From assembly GCA_016218725.1 (NCBI GenBank), contig JACRDB010000082.1:1-34677 (forward strand): a stretch of 34,677 nt of DNA. Reading direction: 5' to 3'. A model generated the notes under the pieces. The model was not told the origin of the DNA. It saw only the letters and a list, made by a program, of their open reading frames with translations, and made no database searches. This DNA is from Deltaproteobacteria bacterium (GTDB lineage Bacteria; Myxococcota_A; Polyangia; Polyangiales; Ga0077539). Positions 17,383 through 26,439 of the stretch are shown piece after piece. Each line of letters starts with the position of its first letter. Within the stretch, counting starts at the first letter, position 1. Made by a program: the position numbers and the translations under genes.

Positions 17383-17916
17383 ATGTCACGCGCGGTGGAC
17401 GTGTTGCTGTCGGACAAGGTGCTGTACCCGGTGCTGGGGCTGGTCTTCGTGGCCGCCGTGGCGGGGATCGTGGTGAGGCCACGGCACGGCACCGAGGCGC
17501 AGGATTTCTCGCTGCCGGTGGTGACCGCGGCCGGGAGGGCGGGCCCGGACCGGATGGCCCTGAGGGACCTGCGGGGCCAGGCGGTGCTCCTGGATTTCTG
17601 GGCCACCTGGTGCGGCCCATGCCGCATCGAGACGCCCATTCTGGTGCGCATGCACCAACGGTTTCACGCCCGGGGGCTCACCGTGGTGGGGGTGAACACG
17701 GACGCTTTGGGCCCCGCGGGGGTGCCGTCGTTCCAGCAGGCGTTCAACATCCCGTACCCGATGCTCTACGACGAGGGCGGCGCGGCCTCCAACGCGTACC
17801 AGGTGGAGGGCCTGCCCACGCTGGTGCTGATCGACCGCGCCGGGAGGGTGCGGCTGCGCCACGCGGGGGTGCTGGACGAGGCGCAGCTCTCGGCGGCCAT
17901 CGCCGGGGTGCTGTGA
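17383..17916 (+). CDS. Membrane-anchored TlpA-like thioredoxin-family protein
   Basis: 177 aa. A single N-terminal hydrophobic segment (VLYPVLGLVFVAAVAGIVV, residues about 13-31) works as an uncleaved anchor, placing the domain in the periplasm. The redox motif WCGPC is at 76-80 within LLDFWATWCGPCRIETPIL. The cis-Pro region reads VEGLPTLVLIDRAGRV. It fits the AhpC/TSA-Redoxin/TlpA group of thiol-disulfide reductases. The start is 18 bp after rlmH; it may belong to that transcript. Partner unknown: no cytochrome-c maturation genes are adjacent. Confidence 0.87.
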   Translation: MSRAVDVLLSDKVLYPVLGLVFVAAVAGIVVRPRHGTEAQDFSLPVVTAAGRAGPDRMALRDLRGQAVLLDFWATWCGPCRIETPILVRMHQRFHARGLTVVGVNTDALGPAGVPSFQQAFNIPYPMLYDEGGAASNAYQVEGLPTLVLIDRAGRVRLRHAGVLDEAQLSAAIAGVL

Positions 17917-17983
17917 GGCCGCGGGACCGATTCGTGGTCGATCGGGTTTGCGTTCGGCGGAGGGCGACTTAGGTTTCCGCCGG

Positions 17984-19207
17984 ATGAGCGGGCTCACCCT
18001 CCGAACACTCGACGCCGTGGACGAGGTCCCGGAGCGCGCCTGGGACGCGCTCTGCGCGGCCGACCCGGAGGCCACGCCCTTCCAGCGCTGGGCCTGGCTG
18101 GAGGCGCTGGAGCGCTGCGGCTGCGCGGCGCCCTCCCGGGGCTGGAGCCCCAGGCACCTGACGGCGTGGCGGGGGCGGGAGCTGGTGGCCGCGGCGCCGG
18201 CCTACGCCCGGACGGACAGCTCCGGGGAGTTCGTCTTTGACGGCGCCTGGGCGGGGGCGGCGCAGCGGGTGGGCTTCGCGTACTACCCCAAGCTGGTGCT
18301 GGCGGTGCCCTTCACGCCGGTGCCCGGCCAGCGGGTGCTGGTGGCCCCGGGCGAGGACCGCGCGGCCCTGGAGAGCGCGCTCTTCGAGGGCGCCGAGGAC
18401 CTGTGCCGCCGGGAGGGCTACTCCTCGGTGCACCTCTTATTCCCGCGGGAGGCCAGCTGCGAGCGGGCGGTGGAGTGCGGCTGGGCGCGGCGGGTGGGGG
18501 TGCAGTTCCACTGGCAGAACCCCGGGTACCACAGCTACGACGATTTCCTGGCGCGCTTCCCGAGCAGGAAGCGCAAGACCCTGCGCAGGGAGCGCGACGC
18601 CGCGCGCGCCCAGGGGATCACCCTCTCGGTCCGGCGGGGGCGGGACGGGGAGCTCACCCCCGCGGACCGGGCGCTCCTGTGGAGGCTCTACACCTCCACG
18701 GTGGACAAATACGTCTGGGGCCAGCGGTACCTGACGGAGGCCTTCTTCGCCCGGGCGCTGGAGGTGCTCGCGGAGCACCTGGAGCTCGTGGAGGCCCGGC
18801 GCGAGGGAAGGGTCATCGCCGGGGCGCTCAACGTGGCCTCGCCCACGCACCTCTACGGGCGCTACTGGGGGTGCTTCGAGGAGCACAATTTCCTGCACTT
18901 CAACGTGTGCTACTACCACGCCATCGAGGCGTGCATCGCCCGCGGGGTGCGGACCTTCGAGGGGGGCGCCGGGGGGGAGCACAAGCTCACCCGGGGCTTC
19001 GAGCCGGTGCTTACGTTCTCCGCGCACCGGCTGTACCACAAGGGGCTGGAGCGCGTGGTGAGGGACTACCTCCGGCGCGAGGAGGAGGGCGTGCGGGCGG
19101 CGCTGCCGGGGCTCCAGGAGGCCTCGGGGCTCAAACCCCTGGAGGCGCCTCCGGGACCCGGGGGCGCGGCGGTCCCCTGGGCAGCGTCGGAAGGGGCGCT
19201 AGAATAG
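17984..19207 (+). CDS. FemAB/GNAT-like acyltransferase (PF04339-type)
   Basis: About 407 aa from ATG 17984. An alternative in-frame ATG at 17948 adds 12 residues with no better SD. The sequence fits the family of putative acyltransferases once described as peptidoglycan biosynthesis/recognition proteins: FQRWAWLEALERCG at the N-terminus, a basic FPSRKRKTLRRERDAARAQG, YGRYWGCFEEHNFLHFNVCY, and the end signature GGAGGEHKLTRGFEPV followed by SAHRLYH. The substrate is unknown. No signal peptide. It is followed after 7 bp by clpS, so it may be co-transcribed with clpSA. Confidence 0.85.
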   Translation: MSGLTLRTLDAVDEVPERAWDALCAADPEATPFQRWAWLEALERCGCAAPSRGWSPRHLTAWRGRELVAAAPAYARTDSSGEFVFDGAWAGAAQRVGFAYYPKLVLAVPFTPVPGQRVLVAPGEDRAALESALFEGAEDLCRREGYSSVHLLFPREASCERAVECGWARRVGVQFHWQNPGYHSYDDFLARFPSRKRKTLRRERDAARAQGITLSVRRGRDGELTPADRALLWRLYTSTVDKYVWGQRYLTEAFFARALEVLAEHLELVEARREGRVIAGALNVASPTHLYGRYWGCFEEHNFLHFNVCYYHAIEACIARGVRTFEGGAGGEHKLTRGFEPVLTFSAHRLYHKGLERVVRDYLRREEEGVRAALPGLQEASGLKPLEAPPGPGGAAVPWAASEGALE

Positions 19208-19214
19208 GTACCCC

Positions 19215-19541
19215 ATGGCACCGAGGCCCCAGCACGACGACGGAGGGACCGCGACGGAGACCGCCGCGGAGAAGAAGCTCCAGAAGCCCAGGATGTACAA
19301 GGTCCTCCTGCACAACGACGACTACACCACCCGGGAGTTCGTCGTGGCGGTGCTGATGAGCGTGTTCTACCGCTCCGAGGCGGAGGCCCTGGCGATCATG
19401 CTGCACGTGCACAACAACGGGGTGGGTGTCGCCGGGGTGTACCCCCATGACATCGCCCGGACCAAGATCCAGAAGACCGAGGCGCTGGCGCGGGAGCACG
19501 AGTACCCGCTGCGGCTCTCGATGGAACCCGAGGACACCTGA
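19215..19541 (+). CDS. clpS: ATP-dependent Clp protease adaptor ClpS
   Basis: 108 aa. ClpS delivers N-end-rule substrates to ClpAP. The core is intact: YKVLLHNDDYTTREFVVAVL, the helical SEAEALAIMLHVHNNGVGVA and GVYPHDIARTK. The first 20 or so residues form the variable flexible arm that contacts the ClpA N-domain. Two bases separate its stop from clpA. Confidence 0.95.
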   Translation: MAPRPQHDDGGTATETAAEKKLQKPRMYKVLLHNDDYTTREFVVAVLMSVFYRSEAEALAIMLHVHNNGVGVAGVYPHDIARTKIQKTEALAREHEYPLRLSMEPEDT

Positions 19542-19543
19542 AG

Positions 19544-21859
19544 ATGGCCAGGCCCCCGATCGTGACCAAGGAACTCCAGGCGGCGCTGCGCGCGGCGATG
19601 AACGAGGCGCGCGAGCTCCGCCATGAGTACGTGACGCTGGAGCACCTGCTCCTGGCCTTCCTGCGCGAGCCCTCCGGCGCGCGGATCCTGAAGGCCGTGG
19701 GCGCCGACCTGCGCAAGCTGGAGAAGCAGCTCAAGGCGTACTTGAAGGACCGGGTCGAGCGCGTCCCGGAGGACCGCGAGGTGGACGTGCAGCAGACCGT
19801 GGGCCTGGCCCGGGTGCTCCAGCGCGCGGCCATCCACGCGATCTCCGCGGAGGCCGGCGAGATTGACATCGGCAGCGTGCTGGTGGCCATGTTCCGCGAG
19901 GAGGAGTCCCAGGCGGTGTTCCTGCTCAAGGAGCAGAGCGTCTCGCGCATGGACCTCCTGAACTTCGTCTCCCACGGGGTGGCCAAGAGCGAGGACGACG
20001 CCCTGGCCACCACCGACGAGCCCGAGGAGCCCTCCCAGGAGGGCTCCCTGGACGACGAGGAGGGCGAGGCCCCCGTCAAGGACCCGCTCAAGCAGTTCAC
20101 CACCAACCTCAATGAAGAGGCCGCCGCGGGGCGCATCGACCCGCTCATCGGCCGGGGCCTGGAGGTCGAGCGGGTGGTGCGGGTTCTATGCCGCAGGCGG
20201 AAGAACAACCCCTTGCTGGTGGGCGAGCCCGGGGTGGGCAAGACGGCCATCGCCGAGGGGCTGGCGCGGAGGATCCACGAGGGGGACGTGCCGTCGGTGC
20301 TGCGCCACGCGACGATCTACGCGCTGGACCTCGGGGCCCTCCTGGCGGGGACCAAGTTCCGCGGGCAGTTCGAGGAGCGCTTGAAGGCGGTGCTCAAGGC
20401 GCTCAAGAAGCAGCCCGAGGCGGTGCTGTTCATCGACGAGATCCACACCATCGTGGGGGCCGGGGCGACCACCGGCGGGAGCATGGACGCGTCGAACATG
20501 CTGAAGCCGGCGCTGGCGTCGGGGCAGCTGCGGTGCATCGGGAGCACCACGCACCAGGACTACAAGGGCGCCTTCGAGCGGGACCGGGCCCTGGCGCGGA
20601 GGTTCCAGCGGATCGAGGTGGGGGAGCCCTCGGTGGAGGACTCGGTGAAGATCCTGGAGGGGCTCCAGAGCCGGTATGAGTCGCACCATGATGTGGCGTA
20701 CGAGCCCGAGGCGCTGCGGGCGGCGGTGGAGCTGTCGGCCAAGCACGTGAACGACCGGCTCCTGCCGGACAAGGCCCTGGACGTGATCGACGAGGCGGGC
20801 GCCCAGGACCGGATGAGGGCCGACGAGGCGCGCACGCGGCGGGTGACGGTGCGCGACGTGGAGAGCATCGTGGCGAAGATGGCCCGGATCCCCGAGAAGA
20901 GCGTGAGCGCCTCGGAGAAGGACCGGATGCAGCACCTGGAGACGGACCTGAAGAAGGTGATCTTCGGCCAGGACAAGGCCATCGAGACCATCGTGGGGGC
21001 GATCAAGCTGGCGCGCTCGGGGCTCCGGGCGGCGGACAAGCCCGTGGGGAACTTCCTCTTCGCGGGGCCCACGGGGGTGGGCAAGACGGAGCTCGCCAAG
21101 CAGCTCGCCAAGGTGCTCGGGGTGGAGTTCCTGCGCTTTGACATGAGCGAGTACTCCGAGCGCCACACGGTGTCGCGGCTGATCGGCGCGCCGCCGGGGT
21201 ACGTGGGCTTCGACCAGGGGGGTTTGCTCACCGACGCGGTGACGCGCAACCCCTACAGCGTGCTGCTCCTGGACGAAGTGGAGAAGGCCCACCCGGACCT
21301 GTTCAACGTGCTCTTGCAGGTGATGGACCACGCGACGCTCACGGACAACAACGGCAAGAAGGCCGACTTCCGGAACGTCGTGCTGATCATGACCACCAAC
21401 GCCGGGGCGCGGGAGATGAGCGCCAAGGTGGTGGGCTTCGGCGTCCTGCAGGGGGGCCCGGACGAGAGCAAGGCCAAGGCGGCCATCGAGCGCCTGTTCA
21501 CGCCGGAGTTCAGGAACCGCCTGGACGCCTGGGTGCTGTTCTCCGGGCTCTCGGCGCAGACGATCCTGCTGGTGGTAGACAAGGAGCTGGCGCTCTTGCA
21601 GGAGGCCCTCCAGGACAAGAAGGTGACGCTGGTGGTGACGCCCGCGGCGCGCGCCTGGCTGGCGGAGAAGGGCTACGACCCGGCCTTCGGGGCGAGGCCC
21701 ATGGCCAGGCTGGTGGAAGGGAGCATCAAGCGCCCGCTGGCGGATTTGATTCTCTTCGGCGAGCTCCAGGGAGGCGGCATCGCCCAGGTGGACCTGGTAG
21801 ACGACGCCCTGGTGGTGCGCCCGGCCCCGAAGGAGCTGGGCGGCGCGAAGCCGAACTGA
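19544..21859 (+). CDS. clpA: ATP-dependent Clp protease ATP-binding subunit ClpA
   Basis: 771 aa, near the usual 750-760. It unfolds substrates and feeds them to ClpP (ClpP is not in this window). The N-terminal Clp repeat domain includes HEYVTLEHLLLAFL. The first AAA+ domain has Walker A GEPGVGKTAIAEGLA near residue 227 and Walker B VLFIDEIHT. The second has GPTGVGKTELAKQLA near residue 508 and LLLDEVEKAHPD. A VVGFG segment is the likely ClpP-docking IGF/L-type loop. An acidic linker (about 145-180) separates the N-domain from the first AAA+ domain. Stop-to-start spacing of 2 bp from clpS indicates one transcript. Confidence 0.95.
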   Translation: MARPPIVTKELQAALRAAMNEARELRHEYVTLEHLLLAFLREPSGARILKAVGADLRKLEKQLKAYLKDRVERVPEDREVDVQQTVGLARVLQRAAIHAISAEAGEIDIGSVLVAMFREEESQAVFLLKEQSVSRMDLLNFVSHGVAKSEDDALATTDEPEEPSQEGSLDDEEGEAPVKDPLKQFTTNLNEEAAAGRIDPLIGRGLEVERVVRVLCRRRKNNPLLVGEPGVGKTAIAEGLARRIHEGDVPSVLRHATIYALDLGALLAGTKFRGQFEERLKAVLKALKKQPEAVLFIDEIHTIVGAGATTGGSMDASNMLKPALASGQLRCIGSTTHQDYKGAFERDRALARRFQRIEVGEPSVEDSVKILEGLQSRYESHHDVAYEPEALRAAVELSAKHVNDRLLPDKALDVIDEAGAQDRMRADEARTRRVTVRDVESIVAKMARIPEKSVSASEKDRMQHLETDLKKVIFGQDKAIETIVGAIKLARSGLRAADKPVGNFLFAGPTGVGKTELAKQLAKVLGVEFLRFDMSEYSERHTVSRLIGAPPGYVGFDQGGLLTDAVTRNPYSVLLLDEVEKAHPDLFNVLLQVMDHATLTDNNGKKADFRNVVLIMTTNAGAREMSAKVVGFGVLQGGPDESKAKAAIERLFTPEFRNRLDAWVLFSGLSAQTILLVVDKELALLQEALQDKKVTLVVTPAARAWLAEKGYDPAFGARPMARLVEGSIKRPLADLILFGELQGGGIAQVDLVDDALVVRPAPKELGGAKPN

Positions 21860-21905
21860 GCACCTTTCGCGGGGGCGCCGTTGTGGCTATCCTCCGCCCC
21901 CGACC

Positions 21906-22688
21906 GTGACCCCCCCACACCGCGCGCTCCCTCTCACCGTGGCCCTGCTCCTCGCGGGGTGCGGGGCCGTGTTCCCGCGGTACACCGCCGCCACCAGACC
22001 CCCGCCGCCCGGGATGACCACCGGGGGGCAGCTCTCGCAGCCGCCGGAGGGCGTGCGCGTGGTGCGCGCCGCGGAGGCCGAGGCCCCGCCCTCCAAGCCC
22101 AGCGGCGAGGCCTGGGACGGCGACGGGCCGCCGGACCTGTACGTGGTGCTGTACCGCAACGACCAGGAGCTGTACCGCTCGGAGGTGATGAGCGACTCGG
22201 CGCACCCGACCTTCACCGGCCCCGGGGTCGCCCTCTATGCGCCGCCGGACGCCAGCTTCCGCGTGGAGCTCTGGGACGAGGACGGCCCCTTCGATGACCT
22301 GGTGGGGCGCCAGGAGTTCCAGGGGATCCCCGCCAGCGCGCGCCAGGGGGGCCAGTGGCTCCTGCGCATGGAGCACGGCGCCACCGTGCGCCTGGAGGCC
22401 TCGGCCCCGGCGCCCATGCTGGGCCTCGGTGTCACCTATGAGGTCCACGGGGGCTACCTCCAGCTCCTGGAGGTGGTGAGCGATGGCCCCGCCGGGCGCG
22501 CGGGCCTGCGGGTCGGGGACCGCATCACCGCGGTGGACCGGCGCTCGGTCTCGGACCTGGAGGAGCAGGGCTCCCGCAGGGCCCTGGACCGCGGCACCGC
22601 CCGGGAGCTGGACCTCACCGTGGAGCACGCCGACGGCCGCACGGAGACCGTGCACCTGCCCGTCGATGCGGTCTATCCTGCGCGCTGA
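21906..22688 (+). CDS. Lipoprotein with C2-like and PDZ domains
   Basis: 260 aa from a GTG. The signal peptide ends in a good lipobox (LTVALLLAGC, Cys at about 19). A Pro-rich linker follows. The middle (LYVVLYRNDQELYRSEVMSD, then FRVELWDEDGPFDDLVG) resembles a C2-like beta domain. The C-terminus is a PDZ domain (VVSDGPAGRAGLRVGDRITA, then LDLTVEHADGRTETVHL). Probably an outer-membrane scaffold or quality-control protein. No protease motif is present. It follows clpA by 46 bp and overlaps nothing. Confidence 0.8.
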   Translation: MTPPHRALPLTVALLLAGCGAVFPRYTAATRPPPPGMTTGGQLSQPPEGVRVVRAAEAEAPPSKPSGEAWDGDGPPDLYVVLYRNDQELYRSEVMSDSAHPTFTGPGVALYAPPDASFRVELWDEDGPFDDLVGRQEFQGIPASARQGGQWLLRMEHGATVRLEASAPAPMLGLGVTYEVHGGYLQLLEVVSDGPAGRAGLRVGDRITAVDRRSVSDLEEQGSRRALDRGTARELDLTVEHADGRTETVHLPVDAVYPAR

Positions 22689-22689
22689 A

Positions 22690-24843
22690 ATGGCACACCT
22701 TCCAAGGGCATACCCCGGGAGCGAGAGCGTGAAGAGAAGCTGGGCAACGCAAAGCACACCCGTGACCACCCTTCGGCCCGGAGCCCTCCCCGCGCTCGTC
22801 GCGCTGGCCGGGGCCGCCCTCGCCGCGCCGGGCTCGGCGCTCGCGCAGGGCGCGGGCACGGGCACCGATCGGTCCGTGGACGTGCAGACCTTCTGGCCCG
22901 TCGCGGGCCCGTCCGAGACGCTCGGCGTGCGCGGGAGCACAATTCAACCGTCCGGGGGCGTGGGCTTCGCGCTGGTGGCCAACCTGGAGCGCCTGCCGCT
23001 CGTGCTCACGGAGCCCATGAGCGGCATGCAGCGCGCCGCCGTGGACACCACCGCCACCACGGATTTCCTCTGGAGCATAGGTATTCTCGATCGACTCCAG
23101 GTGAACCTCGCGGTGCCCCTGGTGGTGGCCCAGACCGGCGAGGGCGCCACGCCCATCCTGGGCGGCAGCAACGGCGCCCTCGGGGACACGGCCCTGCGGG
23201 ACCTGCGCTTCGATGTCGCCATCGCCCTCGCGCGGCGGGCGCGCACCGCGGACGCCACGGGCTTCGGGCTCCGCCTGGACCTCGGCGGCGCCGCGCCCTT
23301 CGGGGACGACAAGGCCTTTCAGTCCTCCGGGGGCTGGACCTTCCAGCCCGTGGCGGTGGCGGACCTGCGGACCAGGTACCTCACCTTCACGGTGAACCTC
23401 GGGGCCCGGATCCTGTCGCAGACGTCGCAGATCGCGAACCTCACGGTGGGCTCGCACCTGACGTACGGCGGCGCGGTGAGCTTCCACCCCCGGGCGGACT
23501 CGCGCTTCAACGGCGTGGCGGAGGTCTTCGGGACGCTCCCGGTGGTGACCCGCGAGGGGGCGCCCTCGCGAGGGACCAATGAGCTCTTCCTGGGCGCGCG
23601 CTACGCCACGGACGCGGCCCATGACATCGAGCTCTTCGCGGGCGCGGGGCTGCCCCTCGGGCAGAGCCCGCTGGTGCCGGCCTGGCGGGCCCTGGTGGGC
23701 ATCTCCTACGCGCCCCGCGGCAATGACAGCGACCACGACGGCGTGGTGGACGCCGAGGACCGCTGCCTCGCCGTGGCCGAGGACCGGGACGAGTACGAAG
23801 ACGACGACGGCTGCCCGGACCCGGACAACGACGGGGACACGGTGCCCGACGCCACCGACCGCTGCCGGGACCAGCCCGAGGACGCGGACAACTTCGAGGA
23901 CGACGACGGCTGCCCCGACGATGACAACGACGGGGACGGCGTGAACGACCCGGACGACCAGTGCACGGACGTGGCCCAGGGCGAGCACCCGGACCCCGAG
24001 CGTGGGGGCTGCCCCATCCCGGACTCCGACCACGACGGGGTGCTGGACCCCGACGACCGCTGCATGGACACCGCTCAGGGGCCGCGCCCGGACCCCACCC
24101 GCGCGGGCTGTCCCATCCCCGACCGCGACCAGGACGGCGTGGCCGACGCCGACGACCGGTGCCCCGACGAGGCGCGGGGGGCGCACCCCGACCGCTTCCG
24201 CGCGGGCTGCGCGGACCCTGACCTGGACCGCGACGGCTTCCCAAACGCCACGGACCGCTGCCCCGACGAGCCCGAGACCGTCAACGGCGTCACCGACGAC
24301 GACGGCTGCGCGGACACCGGGCCCGAGCTCGTCACCTGGGACGCGGCCAACACGGACGCCCTGCGCTTCGCGAGGCCCGCGGTGGTCCCCGCGCGGGTGC
24401 AGGCCCTCCCGCTGCCGCTGGTGGCGCTCCTCCAGCAGTCCGCGCTGCGGATCCGCGGTCGGGGCAGCGAGGTCCTGAGGGTCATCGTCGAGGTCGAGCC
24501 CGGCCCTGGCGCCCCAGGGACCACCGAGGCCGCTCGCCAGGCGGGTCTCGTGGGGGACGTGCTCCTGGCCCGCGGCATCGCCCAGCGCTCGCTCACCACC
24601 CGCGCCGCCGCTCGCCCCACGGGGCCTGCGACGCCCGGCGTGCCGCGTCCGGCCCTGGTCCCCGGTCGGGTGCGCATCCGGGTGCTCACGCCCACTTCCC
24701 CCGCGGAGCCCGCCCCCGCTGCGGCTCCCGCTCCGCCCGCCCCGGCCCCTCGCCCGGCGGCCCCTGCGGCGGCCCGTCCCGCGGCGGCGCGCCCCGTCGG
24801 GGCCGCTCGCCCGGCCACACCGCCGCCCGCAACCAGGCCCTGA
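22690..24843 (+). CDS. Outer-membrane protein with six thrombospondin type 3 repeats
   Basis: 717 aa from ATG 22690. A GTG at 22729 with GGGAG upstream (VKRSWATQ...) gives a better-placed signal peptide ending ALAAPGSALAQ. Residues about 60-340 form a beta-barrel-like region (GFALVANLERLPLVL, GLRLDLGGAAPFGDD, TYGGAVSFHP). Then come six calcium-binding TSP3 units with Asp-rich loops: DSDHDGVVDAEDRC, DPDNDGDTVPDATDRC, DDDNDGDGVNDPDDQC, DSDHDGVLDPDDRC, DRDQDGVADADDRC, DPDLDRDGFPNATDRC. A degenerate OmpA-like region and an Ala/Pro tail (PAPAAAPAPPAPAP) close the protein. The order resembles myxobacterial OmpA-family proteins, but the peptidoglycan-binding signature is not clear. Confidence 0.83.
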   Translation: MAHLPRAYPGSESVKRSWATQSTPVTTLRPGALPALVALAGAALAAPGSALAQGAGTGTDRSVDVQTFWPVAGPSETLGVRGSTIQPSGGVGFALVANLERLPLVLTEPMSGMQRAAVDTTATTDFLWSIGILDRLQVNLAVPLVVAQTGEGATPILGGSNGALGDTALRDLRFDVAIALARRARTADATGFGLRLDLGGAAPFGDDKAFQSSGGWTFQPVAVADLRTRYLTFTVNLGARILSQTSQIANLTVGSHLTYGGAVSFHPRADSRFNGVAEVFGTLPVVTREGAPSRGTNELFLGARYATDAAHDIELFAGAGLPLGQSPLVPAWRALVGISYAPRGNDSDHDGVVDAEDRCLAVAEDRDEYEDDDGCPDPDNDGDTVPDATDRCRDQPEDADNFEDDDGCPDDDNDGDGVNDPDDQCTDVAQGEHPDPERGGCPIPDSDHDGVLDPDDRCMDTAQGPRPDPTRAGCPIPDRDQDGVADADDRCPDEARGAHPDRFRAGCADPDLDRDGFPNATDRCPDEPETVNGVTDDDGCADTGPELVTWDAANTDALRFARPAVVPARVQALPLPLVALLQQSALRIRGRGSEVLRVIVEVEPGPGAPGTTEAARQAGLVGDVLLARGIAQRSLTTRAAARPTGPATPGVPRPALVPGRVRIRVLTPTSPAEPAPAAAPAPPAPAPRPAAPAAARPAAARPVGAARPATPPPATRP

Positions 24844-24876
24844 GCCTCGTACCTTTCCCTACGTTCACGCACCTTT

Positions 24877-25017
24877 CGGCGACCTCACCCCGCGCTGCCG
24901 CGCCGCCCCTCTCCCTGGCGGGAGATGGGCTACAGTTTCTTGATACGTTTCAACATGTTACAGCTCCCTCTCCCGCCAGGGAGAGGGGGCGCGCGGCAGC
25001 GCGGGGTGAGGTCGCCG
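24877..25017. repeat. Long palindromic element, 48-bp arms
   Basis: Arms at 24877-24924 and 24970-25017 are inverted repeats with 2 mismatches in 48 bp and a 45-bp loop. Each outer end reads CGGCGACCTCACCCC. A related element, sharing the CGGCGACCTCACCCC end and CCTCTCC inner part, is at 33951-34137, and a half-arm is at 30884-30917. It occupies most of the 315-bp gap between the TSP3 protein and the membrane protein. It could act as a transcription terminator or be a non-autonomous mobile element; there is no T-run. No direct repeat flanks this copy. Confidence 0.8.
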
Positions 25018-25158
25018 CAGACCGTCTGGAACCTCTCGTACGTTTCCTGGTCTGGAAGTACGAACGATCGCCCGCCGTTGAGGGGCGACACCACCTCTGG
25101 AGGGAACCCAAGGACCCTTCGAGGGCGTAGGTTGTACCCACCGCCAGGAGCAATGCGT

Positions 25159-26205
25159 ATGAGAGGCACACCGATCATCCAGGAACGTCACCTCGCCGAG
25201 GCGGTGCGCCGCAAGGTGATCACCCACGACCAGGCCGAGGGGATCCTGGCCATCGTCCGGAGCGCGACCGCCGAGGGCGACCACCAGGCGCCGGACCTGG
25301 GCTGGCTCGGCGGCCTCCAGGGCGCCCTGGCCGCGGGGCTGGTGCTCTTCACGGTGGTGACCGCGCAGGAACCGGCGGATGTCCGGCACCCCGTCGTGGC
25401 CATGCTCAAGGCCCTGGGGCTCGCGCTGCCGCTCCTGGGAGCGGGGCTGTGGCTCCGGCGCTTCCGCTGGGCCGCGGTCCCCTCGGCGGTGCTCACCGCG
25501 GGCTCCGTGGTGCCCCTCTGGGGCCTCGGCGCGGGCGCCGCCACGCTCCTCGGGTTCGTCCCACGAGGAGGCGACTACGCGTACTACTGGCGCTTCCATG
25601 AATACGCCTACGCCGCCGGCGTGGTGGTGGTGTGCGCGGGCGCCCTCGGCCTGTGGAGGGCGCTCCGGGTGGGTCCCGCCCTGGGCGTCGCGGGCTCGGC
25701 GGTGGCGTTCGGGACCGTGCTGGTCGTCGAGCGCTGGTTCAACAACCACGGGTACTGGAACTGGAGCCAGCGGACCGCGCTGGTGGCCGCCGTCGGGGCC
25801 CTCATCGCGGGCGCAGCGGCGCTCCTGGACCGCGGCCGCAAGGACCGCGCCGACGGGGCCTTCTGGCTCGCGATCCCGGGCCTCGGGGCCCTCGGGATCA
25901 GCGCCGCCGAGCGCATCGACCGCTCCGCGGGAGAGGCCCTCCCCTGGACCCTGGCGGCGCTCCTGGTGGGGTGGCTGGGCTACAAACTGGAGCGCCGCGT
26001 GTGGCTCCTTTGTAGCGCCGCGGGGCTGCTCTTCTACCCGGCCTTCGGGTTCAGCGAGGCCCGCGCCGGGGACACCGTCACCTGGACCGCCTTCGGGTTC
26101 AGCGCCGCGGCAGTGGCCCTGGGGGCCCACCTCGTGCGCCGCCGCTCGCTGGAGCGCTGGGCCGCCGGGGGCCACCACGAGGAGCCCCGCAGCGTGTGGT
26201 GGTGA
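25159..26205 (+). CDS. Multi-pass membrane protein, DUF2157-like
   Basis: 348 aa from the second of two close ATGs (25159), chosen because an AGGAG sits 8 nt upstream; the ATG at 25153 would leave only 2 nt. The cytoplasmic N-terminus (EAVRRKVITHDQAEGILAIV) resembles the start of DUF2157-type membrane proteins. About ten hydrophobic segments follow (GALAAGLVLFTVV, ALGLALPLLGAGLWL, YAAGVVVVCAGALGLW and others). The stop codon lies inside a strong hairpin. No signal peptide and no catalytic motif seen. Confidence 0.75.
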   Translation: MRGTPIIQERHLAEAVRRKVITHDQAEGILAIVRSATAEGDHQAPDLGWLGGLQGALAAGLVLFTVVTAQEPADVRHPVVAMLKALGLALPLLGAGLWLRRFRWAAVPSAVLTAGSVVPLWGLGAGAATLLGFVPRGGDYAYYWRFHEYAYAAGVVVVCAGALGLWRALRVGPALGVAGSAVAFGTVLVVERWFNNHGYWNWSQRTALVAAVGALIAGAAALLDRGRKDRADGAFWLAIPGLGALGISAAERIDRSAGEALPWTLAALLVGWLGYKLERRVWLLCSAAGLLFYPAFGFSEARAGDTVTWTAFGFSAAAVALGAHLVRRRSLERWAAGGHHEEPRSVWW

Positions 26206-26237
26206 ACCTCCCCGGCCCGAAGGCCGGGGAGGTTCAC
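26202..26237. terminator. Perfect 16-bp hairpin overlapping the stop codon
   Basis: GTGAACCTCCCCGGCC and its exact reverse complement flank a CGAA tetraloop (26218-26221). The stem contains the TGA of the membrane protein. It is a very stable stem with a favourable loop but no T-run, so a terminator role is plausible rather than shown. It marks the boundary between core-like sequence and the mobile-element region. The next 200 bp, up to the transposase, hold only simple GGTGGCGG-type sequence and two copies of TGATTTCACGG (starting at 26304 and 26392). Confidence 0.55.
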
Positions 26238-26439
26238 GGTGCCGCTCATGGAGGAGCGCCACGAAGCAACACACACACCACCCATCCGCGGTCAATTTCC
26301 TCTGTGATTTCACGGTGGGGGTGGCGGAATTGGGTGGCGGACTGGCGGCGGGGGGGTGGCGGCCGCCACCGAGGCATGGTGACAAGTGCAATGATTTCAC
26401 GGGGTTCGCCACGGCACTCGCGTTGCAGCGGGCGCGTCG

